Origin: Amoebidium appalachense
Lineage: Eukaryota; Ichthyosporea
DNA: 64,000 nucleotides
Direction: 5' to 3'
Assembly: GCA_963693365.1 (NCBI GenBank)
Contig: CAVNZM010000007.1
Location: 6,262,001-6,326,000, forward strand
Position numbers and translations under genes: made by a program. Below the pieces are notes generated by a model. The model was not told where the DNA came from and did no database searches. It was given only the letters and a program-made list of their open reading frames with translations. Below are positions 1 to 11,011 of the stretch, piece by piece (the stretch's first letter is position 1; each line of letters opens with the position of its first letter).

Positions 1-925
1 GCCAAGTCTGCGGCAAATTGTCCACAGACCACGTGTCAGTGTTTTCAGCCTTTGGCACACATTTCTCGGTGATGACGGTACCATTCTGAGCCAATGAAAT
101 GCATCGGTTGGTTCCCGCGCGAACGACCCTCCAATCAGACGCGAGCTGTCCCATCCAATTAGATTTTACCCATTGCTGTGACCTTCTCCCTGATTGGCAT
201 TGGGTTAAAACGACCAATCGGCTGGTACGTTCCGTTAGGCACTTGTTCGTGCCAAACACGCGCAACTCTGATGGTGTTCCTTCCGACTTTGCGTTATCCC
301 ATTCCTGATCATCCCACTTCGACGCAAAACGAACAGATTTTGCGCTGTCGCACGGAGCAGCCGTGAGAGTGTTTCCTTTTTTCCCAGTGGCCATACATGT
401 CCACGAACCCCCCGGGTTAGTCGGGTGGACCAACCGCGTATATAGCGCGCGTAGGTGTTGGGGCGTGTCGGCGTTTAGACCCTTGGCACCGCACATACCT
501 GTCGGTGCCACCGACGCTGTGTGCGTCATTGTGTCGTTGTATACCGGTACCTTTAGCATTACGCTGGTGGTGGTGGTGGGGTAATAGTAGCATGTGTTTC
601 GGTTTTCCCAACCTGCGGCTCTTTTTATCGGGGTACCAGGTGTGTTGGCGATGTTTCTGGTGGGGCTCCATGGAAGGGTGGTTTCGGTGGTGCAGACTAC
701 GTGGCCATGGGTGGCTTGGGGTTGAAGTTTGGTCCAGCTGACCTGTAAAAGGGTTCAAGTTCGAAAGGTGTGTAAGATGCGTGTGTTTTGTATGTGTGGG
801 GGTGGAGAGGGGTGTGTTTTTGTGTTGGGGTGGAGGGGGATGGTGCATGGGTGAGTGAATGGGTAAAACCCTAACCCTCCCCCCTCTTCCTCCTATCTCG
901 GCCCCAAGATCTTGATCTCTTCCCC

Positions 926-956
<31 letters not shown>

Positions 957-1913
957 AAGGTTAAAAAACCTCTCCCCCCTTCCCCTTTATATCCCCCCCC
1001 CCCCCCCCCCCCCCTCTCCCCCCACAAAACAAAAAAAAAAAAAAAAAAAGGTTTTAAGAAAGAAAGAAAGGCCAAAAAAAAAAAAAAAAAAGGAAAGAAA
1101 GAAAGAAAGAAAGTAAGAAAGATAGAAAGAAAGAAAAGAAAAGAAAAGAAAACAAAAGAAAAGAGACAAGAAAAGAAAGAGGGAAGAGGGGGGGGGGGGG
1201 GGGGGGGAGAGGGGGGGGGGGGATGAAAGAAACTAATAAAGCAAGAGAGAGAAAAAAAACGAGCCCATGATATACCACTGTCTTTGCAAACTGTAGCTTA
1301 CCTTAACGTCCACCCACTTAGGTCCGTTCTGCAGCTCGCCATCAACCAGCGGTATCCTTTTTGTCGTAAATTTTACGTCTGCGATGTACGTTTTCTCGTC
1401 CGCAACCTGCTGTGTTGTTTCATTCGCCAATTTGCACGCATTCTCCGCCCCTGCTATGCTCGTTGTCAAAACCACATTCACAAACTTTGAAACCTTACCA
1501 CTCCCGTCCTCCGCGCGCACAACAGGCTCAGAGGTATACGGTAAGACACACAGTTTCATCATTTTACAGTACGACCCAATGTAGATAGTGTATCCAGGAT
1601 TGAAAAGAACTCGCCCATCCTTGATTCTGCTTGATGGTGGCTTGTAGACGTGGCAGTGGGAGTCGTAGATGTATGGTTGGGAGCCAAAACAGAAACGGTA
1701 TTGCCTTGCGTCCGGCACAACAACCCATGACGCGGCAAGGTCAAGCCAGTCTGTTTCTCTGTTCTTGTGGCATTGCTTGCAATATGTGGTTAAGCCTAGT
1801 TCCACGCGATAGGTTGGGTTTTTGGGCGCTGGGAGTGTTGAATCAGATGCAACGGTCATGCTCCTTGCCGACACCACTGCGGCAGCAAGGAGGAAAAGAG
1901 TTGTCGGGTTCAT
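1..1913 (-). CDS. Secreted Cys-rich protein with ricin-B-like C-terminus, copy 1 (3' end outside window)
   Basis: Two exons on the minus strand: exon 1 at 1302-1913 (204 codons) and exon 2 from 742 to the window edge. The donor is GTAAGC just below 1302 and the acceptor is TTTTACAG just above 742. The join is phase 0 and stays open to base 1. About 50 bases including the stop are missing, judged from the complete copy at 28692-31409. Exon 1 opens with a hydrophobic signal peptide of about 16-18 residues, then a Cys-rich region with a CxxC at residues 45-48. I recognise no family for residues 20-300. The C-terminal part has three Cys-pair repeats in the style of a beta-trefoil lectin, the second with a QQW motif. 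The product is probably secreted and carbohydrate-binding (inference). The ATG at 1913 precedes the signal peptide directly. The intron (743-1301) is shorter than in copy 2. Confidence 0.75.
868..1215. repeat. Low-complexity core of lectin-like intron, copy 1
   Basis: C-tracts followed by A-tracts (about 920-958 and 992-1050), a GAAA-rich purine stretch (1050-1185) and a G-tract (1187-1222) fill the intron. Same elements occur at 30430-30718 in copy 2 with different lengths. Confidence 0.85.
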
Positions 1914-2782
1914 GTTGACTAACCCTTTGGTTTGTGTCGGGAATAAGTGCCCTCTTTGCCAATAATGCTTCGTTCCCTTTCTTACTGCATAAACGTTTGT
2001 TGTTCTTTGTGCGGTTTTGGGTTTTCAAAAACGTCTGATCATGTATCTTGAGGGGACCTTGTAAGCTTGTGCCCACTGCCCACCCCTTTTGGAGGGGCGC
2101 TTCAAGTGATAGCGCAACGGCCGTGCACGGCCGCGGTTGTCTGGTGCCATGCCGCCGTTTCTGGTTGGATTACCAGTGAGCCAATAAGATCACGAAAAGC
2201 TTATAACCAAAGAAACACTTCAACATTTCACCATAATTAGTAAACATGGATTCCGTAACTTCAAGTTTCTAGATCTTCCGACTCGTTGAATCCGAACGTC
2301 TTCCGGCGAGCGGCTGCCAACCGCCACTTGGAAAGTAGTAAGAACGCTTGCCCTTACACCAGGCTAACAGGCAAGGAACATCTGTAAAAGAAATAATATG
2401 AAGAAATTGATGCAAAGCAAGTGAGCTGCAGGCTCGGCTCAGCTGTTTTCTAAAGTGCATTCTGTCGAACTTCTACTTATAGTAAATGTACATGTGTCCC
2501 TCCGGCTATCATCGAACTTAGGCTCACCAGGCAGGCTAATTTCGATTGGTTACGAACGTGGCTCCTGTTTCAGAACGCGAGCCACATAATCTATAGTGAA
2601 GTACAGCTTGCACGAGTTATATATAGCAATGCCGTGACTAATCAGGTATTATTTAGAGGGAAAAAAAATAGCACGGAAATTTGAGCTCTCAACAAACATA
2701 AGCACTAATTGTTTACATCATGCAACACTAAGGAATCCGCGTCCCCATGCTCCGAATACGAGACTGCTCATTCGCTTAGAAT

Positions 2783-2816
2783 CATGCTATCATTGTATTG
2801 ATACAATGATAGCATG
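2783..2816. repeat. Perfect 16-bp inverted repeat (copy 1 only)
   Basis: Arms at 2783-2798 and 2801-2816 are exact reverse complements around a 2-base spacer. The matching place in copy 2 (about 32283-32300) holds only the left arm. Confidence 0.9.
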
Positions 2817-3101
2817 TTATTACTCTATCTCGGTCGACCCACTGGCCAGCCGTCATCTGTGCTGAATGTTTTGTAGAAACTGTACATTGAACTATCTGCA
2901 AACAGCCGGTCGACACTTTGTGGCTATTGTGATATATAAATGAGCTCAATGGCTACGCCATATCTCCCAGTCTCGGTCGGCCAGGCTCGCAGCCAGGGCT
3001 CGCTTTCGCTCGCCCTGGCGCTCGCCCTGGTTGCGGCTCGCTTCGCTCGCCGCACTGTGAGCCAGGCGCATCTCAGAGGTATCTTCGGTCGCTATCAGCC
3101 A

Positions 3102-3294
3102 TCGCGATGATGGCACAAGTAAGGGTATCTGATGTAAGACTATCAGTACACTCTATATTAAAGGGATTTCATTTGGGAGCCACTTTCTATATTGGAGGGT
3201 TTTCATTGGGGAGCCACTTCTTCGAGATGGCACAGGTAAGGGTATCTGATGATGTAAGACTATCAGGTGTACACTCTATATTGGAGGGTTGCCA
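3102..3294. mobile_element. 193-bp insertion in copy 1 flanked by GCCA
   Basis: Copy 2 reads straight through (about 32602) where copy 1 has 193 extra bases. GCCA stands just before the insert (3098-3101) and at its end (3291-3294), as a 4-bp target duplication would. The insert holds two related units about 117 bp apart (from 3109 and 3226), each with GATGGCACA, GTAAGGGTATCTGAT and ACACTCTATATT. It encodes no protein. Confidence 0.55.
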
Positions 3295-3627
3295 GCGAGC
3301 AGTCACGTGAACTGATTCCGAGAAACCGGCCCGAGCAGTCACGCGTGTACTGACTGAGGCTGGTTGGGCGTGCCCGCCGCTGCGCAGGGCTCGAATTTTG
3401 ATTAAGGAACAGCTTGCCACAAGCGCATGTTCAATACGGTCAAGGGCTTGATTGGACCAAAAGCTGTGATGGAGCGCCGCGCTATAGCACTGTCAACGTG
3501 ATTGGAGCGCACCATGATTTCTGTACCCTGATTGGTTAGTGGATCTTTGCGGAAACAGCTTGGTCCTTCCTCTCCCGAACCCTTCTCCATCTCCAAAGGG
3601 CCCAGCCTCCCGAGGCTGGGAATCCAC

Positions 3628-3862
3628 AAGCGATATGCTGGTGCGTCTAATATTAGCTATGACGTAGCTGAGGATTGCGCAAGCCTTACATGAGTGATGC
3701 CTATGTAGTGTTTATGATCTTGCCGGACTGATATATCAGCCTGTGAGCTATTATTTGTGAGCCTTCAGTGCACAGCTCTCAGACTTTGATGTCGTGAGCT
3801 ACAGTAAAGTTCCAAGCGAGTCTTTTACCTTTGCATTTTTTCACACAGAGTCTTAGCTTGAT
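3628..3862 (+). repeat. Dispersed repeat, direct copy (copy 1)
   Basis: A non-coding element marked by GCTATGACGTAGCTGAGGAT, GATCTTGCCGGACTGATAT and, further on, GACTTTGATGTCGTGAGCTA. Related copies are at 6440-6572 (inverted), 32920-33129, 35575-35705 (inverted) and 35846-36065. Confidence 0.8.
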
Positions 3863-4456
3863 ACGATAGGTGGAGGTGCGGCTGTTGTTGTACAACACTA
3901 CGTTTCACTGTGCCGAAACACAATTACATCTGCCAAAGTGCAGTACAGCAAAATGCCTGGAATGTATTTTTTTACATTCGAATTGGGGCCCCACTCAGGT
4001 GCAACCATTCCAAGGCACTCTTTTGCTTCTATGCCTCTCTCTCTTCATATTTCAATTTTTAACGTTCATTGGACTGGCATTCTATCTGGGAGGAATGGAT
4101 TTATTGTCGGGCATGCTTGAAATGGCTGTCATGGCCATATCCATTCTGCGAACGGCTGAAGCTGACAGATTTCTCAACACCATAACCACCTTTTGAAAAA
4201 GTTTACATTTTAACAAACCAGCCATTTACACTCCTCACCACATGTTACCTGCCAAAATAGCATACATCACAGTTGTAATGAATCATAACGATGTTCTAAA
4301 CCATTTCACATTCACGTTAGGTACACCTAAAAAGAGTGCCAATCACACACATCCACACTACAATAATTACACATGGCCACACTGATCATCGATACAACCA
4401 CACATCACTCTGGTAACGTTGAATCTGCCAATGCTACTTTTGCTAAGATTGCTGAG
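3863..4456. other. Non-coding spacer inside inverted-repeat-flanked block, copy 1
   Basis: Non-repetitive stretch, matched at 33130-33645. An open frame at 3870-4196 lacks an ATG at its start, and most copy-to-copy differences inside it change amino acids, so I do not call it a gene. Confidence 0.5.
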
Positions 4457-4584
4457 GGTACATTATCTTATCCCCCGGGTACATTATCTTATCCCCCCCC
4501 CCCCCCCCCCCCCCCCCCCCCTGCCTACCCGCTTGCCCCGCCCGCCCGCCCGCCCGCTGTGAATCCTTCTTCTGGGCTGCGGGT

Positions 4585-4641
<57 letters not shown>

Positions 4642-5143
4642 GGGGGGAGGGACACACACACACGCCATGCACCGTGACACGGAGACACGGAGACAACCAC
4701 ACGCCCACATTGTGATACACATGTGCACACACACACACACACACACACCACGCACACAAATACACCCAGTGGCAAACGAGCACAAAATCCAAATGAACAC
4801 ACAGCCGTGATGCACACATTTTCGCACTGCAGCCCCCTCCCCCCCCCCCCCCCCCCCCCTCTCCCCCCTCCCCCCCCACCACACACACACACAACAAAAA
4901 AGAAAGAAAAAAAGAAAGTAAACCTCCCCGCCCATAAAAAGGACCCACAGGTCAGCGGGGGGAGGGGGGAGGGGGGGGAGGAAGGGGGGAGGCTTGGGGG
5001 ACACGCACACACAAACCGTGCACCGTCACACGGACACACACAGACACACACAAACACATACACTACTACACACACAAAAACACATTGTGACAAACGAGCA
5101 CAAAATCCAAATGTACACCGCATTTGCACACAATTGCGCACAG

Positions 5144-5181
<38 letters not shown>

Positions 5182-5351
5182 CAACAAAAAAAAAAAAAAA
5201 AAAACCCCCGCCCATAAAGAGGACCCGCAGGACAGGGAGGGGAAAATGGGAAGAGAGGGGGGGGGGGGGGGGGGGGGGGGAGATACGCACACGCACACCG
5301 TGAGCCGTCACACGGACACACAACACAAACACACAGTGTTACACACATTGA

Positions 5352-5392
<41 letters not shown>

Positions 5393-5404
5393 TACACATA
5401 CACA

Positions 5405-5446
<42 letters not shown>

Positions 5447-5611
5447 GACCAAGGAACACAACATTCAACTGTACACACAGACATATCCAAAAAAAGAAAA
5501 AAAAAAACAAAAAAAAAAAACGTAGACCAAAAAAGGACCCACAGGCCAGGGGGGAGGGGGAAGGGCGGGCCAGACACACACACACACCGTGCACCGTGAC
5601 CGGGCCGCGCG

Positions 5612-5696
<85 letters not shown>

Positions 5697-5722
5697 ACGT
5701 AATACACATACGTGCACACCGT

Positions 5723-5783
<61 letters not shown>

Positions 5784-5993
5784 GTAATACACATACTTGC
5801 ACACCGTGATACACACACACACACACACAACACGCACACACAAACACACACGGTGACAAGCGAACACAATACTTAAATTCACACACAGACATGCACACAT
5901 TTTTGCACAGAAAGGTGCATAATAGAGCCGGGGAGTCTGTCCGGGCACCGTGGACCGTGAACCGTGAACCGTTACACTCTTTCTTGGCCGGTT

Positions 5994-6069
<76 letters not shown>

Positions 6070-6180
6070 AGGACCAGGATACTCACCCACCCGCACCCCC
6101 CCCCCCTCCCCCTTTCACCCCCCCCCCCCCCCTCCCCCCCCTCCCCCCCCTCCCCTCCCCCCCCCCCCACACACACAGAC
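4457..6180. repeat. Complex tandem array of about 300-400-bp units, copy 1
   Basis: Repeated modules in the same order: poly-C; an A-rich patch; CCCGCCCATAAA with AGGACCCACAGG (near 4930, 5210, 5530); poly-G; CA repeats with CCGTGCACCGTCACACGG (near 4665, 5015, 5300, 5590); and an island GAGCACAAAATCCAAATG or a relative (near 4779, 5096, 5447, 5853). At least three, probably four degenerate units, ending in a (CA)n tract at 5994-6065 and poly-C to 6170. The long open frames across it are artefacts of two-base repeats. Confidence 0.8.
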
Positions 6181-6439
6181 AAGAAATATGATCTGCTGCA
6201 CAGAAGGGCTTTTCTTGTGCACAGCCTAATAGTCATTCAGTAGTATTACTAGACTAGACTAATTATAAGTAGGCCGCCACAGTCCCCCATCCGAATCCCG
6301 CCGTCCCCCTTCCCCCCCCCCCCCCCCCCCCCCCCTTCCTCTTTATCTTATCTTTTCCCCCGCGTCGGTAGCCCCTAGAATCTTAGTTTTTTTTCCAAAA
6401 AATCTAGTACCACTTATCTTATAGGTGAATTATCTTCAA
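6181..6439. other. Non-coding spacer with poly-C, copy 1
   Basis: Contains a C-tract (about 6313-6345) and TTATCTTAT motifs. No gene seen. Matched at 35281-35574. Confidence 0.5.
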
Positions 6440-6572
6440 TGATCCTGAATGACCCCTGTAGCTCACAGGCTGATATCAGTCCGGCAAGATCATACACACT
6501 AGGCATCACTCATGTCAGGCTTGTGCAATCCTCGGCTACGTCATGGCTAGACGCACCAGCATATATCGCAGG
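6440..6572 (-). repeat. Dispersed repeat, inverted copy (copy 1)
   Basis: Reverse complement of the element at 3628-3760, including GATCTTGCCGGACTGATAT and CATGAGTGATGCCTA. With the direct copy it frames the block 3863-6439 as an inverted repeat. Confidence 0.8.
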
Positions 6573-7856
<1,284 letters not shown>

Positions 7857-8165
7857 CTACTCACTGCATAACGGGTCAATATTCTGCACAGCACCGGCTG
7901 CCTCAGCAGTAGTAGACTCAGGGTTTGGGAAAGCCAGCTGCACACACACCAAACTATTCTTCACCCTCTGCCCAGCGCCCACATAGTCGCCCCACCTAAT
8001 GGTCCTATTTACCCACACTCCGCAGGTTACTTGATTCGCAGTGACGGGGCTGGGCTCATTAATAATACCATTATTAGAGTCTGTGATGGGTGCAGCCATG
8101 CCTGCAGAAAAGAGCGTCGTTGCAAAGATGGCCACGGGAAGGAAGGGCGAGAGGTTCACCATCAT
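7857..8165 (-). CDS. Small secreted cysteine protein, copy 1 (shortened)
   Basis: Single-exon gene of 102 residues. I take the ATG at 8165, because the in-frame codon before it is TTG. A signal peptide of about 25 residues ends near SAGMAAP, and the mature part is only about 75 residues. It contains one N-glycosylation sequon (NRT) and three cysteines (in TCG, VCV and LCS). The copy at 37451-37774 has six: here a Gly replaces the Cys of YVCAG, and a TAG stop removes a five-residue tail with two more. A TATAAG box on the minus strand lies at 8284-8289, about 119 bases upstream. It diverges from the amidase at 8905. I do not recognise a family; an extracellular role is inferred from the signal peptide. 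Confidence 0.6.
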   Translation of the reverse strand: MMVNLSPFLPVAIFATTLFSAGMAAPITDSNNGIINEPSPVTANQVTCGVWVNRTIRWGDYVGAGQRVKNSLVCVQLAFPNPESTTAEAAGAVQNIDPLCSE

Positions 8166-8904
8166 CAATGCGTATACTATAGTAGTATACCCTGTGTGTG
8201 TACGGTTATTTTGACGATGTGTTGTGTTTGGTAGTGGTGTGACGCTTAGAATAATCGTATTGTCGCGGATCGAGTTGGTTTGGCTTATAGGCTCGGCTAT
8301 GTATCATGGAATTTGTTTTTTTTTGTGTTTTGTGAGGAGTGCCCTCGGCTCTTCGTGTATATACTACGCCGGGCATCCTTCTTGCTGGTGATTGGACAAT
8401 GCTGCCAGATAGGTGTCCGCCAATCAAAATTGACAAAGATGGTGATTGGACAATCTGGCGAACCATCCGATTGGCTATTCATTTTAAAAAGATAATCCAA
8501 TAGGATTCGAATAGCTTATCACACAGAGGCTGCACAGTGGCACATATTGCAGATTTCGTAATCGGGGTTGGAATCGATCTAAATAACGTAATTATGCTCC
8601 ATCTAAAATCAGTGAGCTATAAATGTCAAATGAATATCGAGCCTATGTTTCGTCTCGCTGCTTGGCGTCGTAACGTGCTGTAACTGCTGTTGTTACGTGC
8701 ATACCTTTCAGATGACGGGATTTGGTGATCTAACGAGCAATATCTCGTTAGCCAATAAAAACGATCTGCATGAAAGCCAAAAGGTATATAATAGCCCAGG
8801 CCCGCTCAGTCAGTCAGTACACACCAGTCGCCAAACCGCCACACACCAAACTAATCATTTTCAAGACGTTTACCACATCATAAATCAAGCGACATCTCCC
8901 AAAA
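8166..8904. promoter_or_regulatory. Divergent promoter of small secreted protein and amidase, copy 1
   Basis: For the minus gene: TATAAG at 8284-8289 and several ATTGG/CCAAT boxes at about 8390-8510. For the amidase: a perfect inverted repeat TAACGAG/CTCGTTA (8731-8737 and 8744-8750), CCAAT at 8752-8756, and TATATAATA at 8785-8793, about 120 bases before the ATG. Confidence 0.65.
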
Positions 8905-10353
8905 ATGTCTCTTTCCAGCATGCACAGCCTTTCCTTCGTTGTCCTGGCAGCAGCCAGTGCGCATGCATGCAGTGATGTCCTACTCCGCCATCGTGTTTCC
9001 TCCTTCGGCCAGGCGGTTTCAGCCCGCACCATGGACTGGGGGATACCTGACCTCGACTTCAAGCTCGAGTCGTTTGGACGCGGCCACGATATCTGGGTTG
9101 ATTTGAAGCCAAAGGGCTGTGAGGATTGCCCCCTCACCCCCGTGTCTGCAAAATACGGGGCCGTATTTATTAACGCTCTAGACAAAGAAGTCGTCGTGGA
9201 TGGCATGAACGAAGCAGGTCTCTCAATAGGAACGCTTGCTCACCGAATCGCTAAGTATCCCCTGTACGCTCCAGCTGACCCTCGCCCCATCATGCCTGTG
9301 TACAGTATGCCCGCATACATTCTCGGTACATGTGCGGACGTTGACTGTGTGCGCGAGGAGCTTGAACGGTGGCAGGTAGCGGATGCCACCCACCCGGCCC
9401 TCAGTCCGCTAGGCGGTTCCTTGGGTCTTCACTGGGTGGTGCACGATGTCAACGGGCGCACTTTGAACGTCGAGTTTGTGCCTAACGACGCAAGCGCCCT
9501 GGCACCCGAGTGCTTCGCTCGTAACGTGAAAACTCGTCCCGAAGCCGGAGCACGTATTTGCGTCTATGACAACGAGCCTGCCGTATTCACCAACAACCCG
9601 TTCTGGGAGCAGCAGCTGCAACAAGCAAACACCCGCCTGAACACCACAAACATTACCGATGTGGCACATGCCCCACGCGAGGTATTGCAGAAGGCACAGT
9701 CTGGAGCGGGGTCCTTCGAGTCTACCGACCGCTTTGTGCATCTTGTGGTGCTGCAGGAGTCCGCACGCCGGGCAAACAACCAGTGGTTGAACTGGACGGG
9801 TAGTCCCTTTGAAAAGTCGGCCGCGGTTAAAACCCCTTCTTTCGTCAACCCAGACAGAAATGTTGACGCGGTGGCCGAGGCGCAGCTCATGCTTGGGCGT
9901 GTCAGCCGCGCCATGGGCGGCTATGACTTCGACACGTACCGCGGCACCACGTGGTGGACCGTTGTGCGCGACCACACCAGCAGAAAGTACTACTACCGCC
10001 TGACTGCCCGGCCCAACCTCATCGAGATCGACCTGAATGATTTGGCCCTTCATGACGATGACCATTCTCGGCCCTCCGTGCCCATGAACACAGACATGCA
10101 CCTGCCCTTTGCCTCCAAGGGTCATTATGCGCTTCTTGGACAGGCCACCCCTTCCCCTGCTGGCGCTGTTGAGGCGGCATCAACACCATCTGCACTCGAG
10201 TGGGTGTCCTTTGGGCTGCTCGTGGCCAATTTGGTGGCTATGCTGGTTGTTGCTGCTATGGTTGGATCGCAGGTGGTGAAGGGCAGAAGGGGCCTTAGAG
10301 CTGATAATGCCACCAGTGATATCAGCAGCATTAAGGGGCCACAAAAAGCTTAA
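8905..10353 (+). CDS. Choloylglycine-hydrolase-family (Ntn) amidase, membrane-anchored, copy 1
   Basis: Intronless, 482 residues. The signal peptide (1-21) ends AHA before Cys22. In the choloylglycine hydrolase/penicillin V acylase family (Ntn hydrolases that cleave amides such as conjugated bile salts, penicillin V or N-acyl amines), the nucleophile is an N-terminal Cys freed by processing, so Cys22 fits. Other family-style landmarks are ARTMDWG (Arg41, Asp44), VDGMNEAGL, TNNP (Asn230-Asn231) and STDRFV (Arg276). A predicted transmembrane helix at about 433-455 followed by KGRRGLR makes it a type I surface protein with a short cytosolic tail. The first ATG opens the signal peptide; TATA lies at 8785. 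The substrate is unknown. The family is best known from bacteria, and all longer neighbours have introns. The closely matching copy at 38504-39953 is frameshifted. Confidence 0.88.
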   Translation: MSLSSMHSLSFVVLAAASAHACSDVLLRHRVSSFGQAVSARTMDWGIPDLDFKLESFGRGHDIWVDLKPKGCEDCPLTPVSAKYGAVFINALDKEVVVDGMNEAGLSIGTLAHRIAKYPLYAPADPRPIMPVYSMPAYILGTCADVDCVREELERWQVADATHPALSPLGGSLGLHWVVHDVNGRTLNVEFVPNDASALAPECFARNVKTRPEAGARICVYDNEPAVFTNNPFWEQQLQQANTRLNTTNITDVAHAPREVLQKAQSGAGSFESTDRFVHLVVLQESARRANNQWLNWTGSPFEKSAAVKTPSFVNPDRNVDAVAEAQLMLGRVSRAMGGYDFDTYRGTTWWTVVRDHTSRKYYYRLTARPNLIEIDLNDLALHDDDHSRPSVPMNTDMHLPFASKGHYALLGQATPSPAGAVEAASTPSALEWVSFGLLVANLVAMLVVAAMVGSQVVKGRRGLRADNATSDISSIKGPQKA

Positions 10354-10362
10354 CAATTATAT

Positions 10363-10399
<37 letters not shown>

Positions 10400-11011
10400 A
10401 TGATTAGGGTTACATTATGACGGTGCAGTTCGAATGATTAGATATTAGTGCTTAGGTAATGGGCCGTGATATTACTAATATGGCGAGTCGCTCTGGTGAT
10501 GATAGCGATGGCAAAACGATGGCAATGCATATAGATGCGTGGTGTGAGATATATGCATTTTCATGTACATAGGTACGTGATGATCTGATGATAAGCTAGA
10601 TGATGAGTGTAATGAGTTCCCCGAAATAGTATTACGAGTTTTCAATTCTTCATAGTTAAAATTTTAGTCCCACGAGTTCGACAAAGCAGTTAAAATAAAC
10701 TGTTGACACCATTCTCGATTGTCCCTGTTACATACAGTCCTAACTCTCAGTGTCACACAAATGTAAAAGTAGGTTATGACCAGGCTTATAATGCCTCCCC
10801 TCAACCTTCCCCCTTTTTTTAAAACTTTAAGTCAAGCCTGTTTCCGTTTGTTTGGGTGCGGATTCACGTCATCATGGCAAATATTTGAATTCTTAAATTG
10901 TCTGGCAGTTTGGGTGTGATTGTTCCTTGGTCACATGGGTGAACACCGTATGCATGCAAGCCACCCGTACGGCCACGCATGTAGGGTCCAACCACATTGG
11001 CAGGGTTAACT
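10354..11011. other. Downstream of amidase, copy 1; (AT)n then unique non-coding DNA
   Basis: An (AT)n tract at about 10357-10396 follows the stop. The remainder is AT-rich single-copy sequence, matched at 39954-40584, with no gene visible. Confidence 0.6.

Larger units (their letters stand above)
1914..3627. promoter_or_regulatory. Upstream region of lectin-like gene, copy 1; no gene seen
   Basis: Non-coding stretch on the 5' side of the minus-strand lectin-like gene. The position matching the copy 2 TATA-like box reads CTTGTA (2059-2064), so TACAAG on the minus strand. A second TATAAG-type box reads on the minus strand near 2201. Several CCAAT/ATTGG boxes are present (about 2181, 2545, 3446, 3502, 3532). 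A GC-rich patch with CTCGC/GCTCG reiterations lies at 2990-3060. I see no convincing open frame. Confidence 0.5.

Noticed and set aside
3870-4196. 108-codon plus-strand frame also present at 33118-33456
   Set aside because: It begins at GTG rather than ATG, and nearly all differences between copies change residues, so there is no sign of selection on this frame.
4443-6236. Open frame of nearly 600 codons on the minus strand
   Set aside because: It reads Cys-Val repeats and poly-Pro/Gly from (GT)n and homopolymer tracts; a two-base repeat has no stop in these frames. Not coding.
9409-10125. Long minus-strand frames inside the amidase gene
   Set aside because: Antisense shadows of a GC-rich coding region; the plus-strand frame carries the family motifs.
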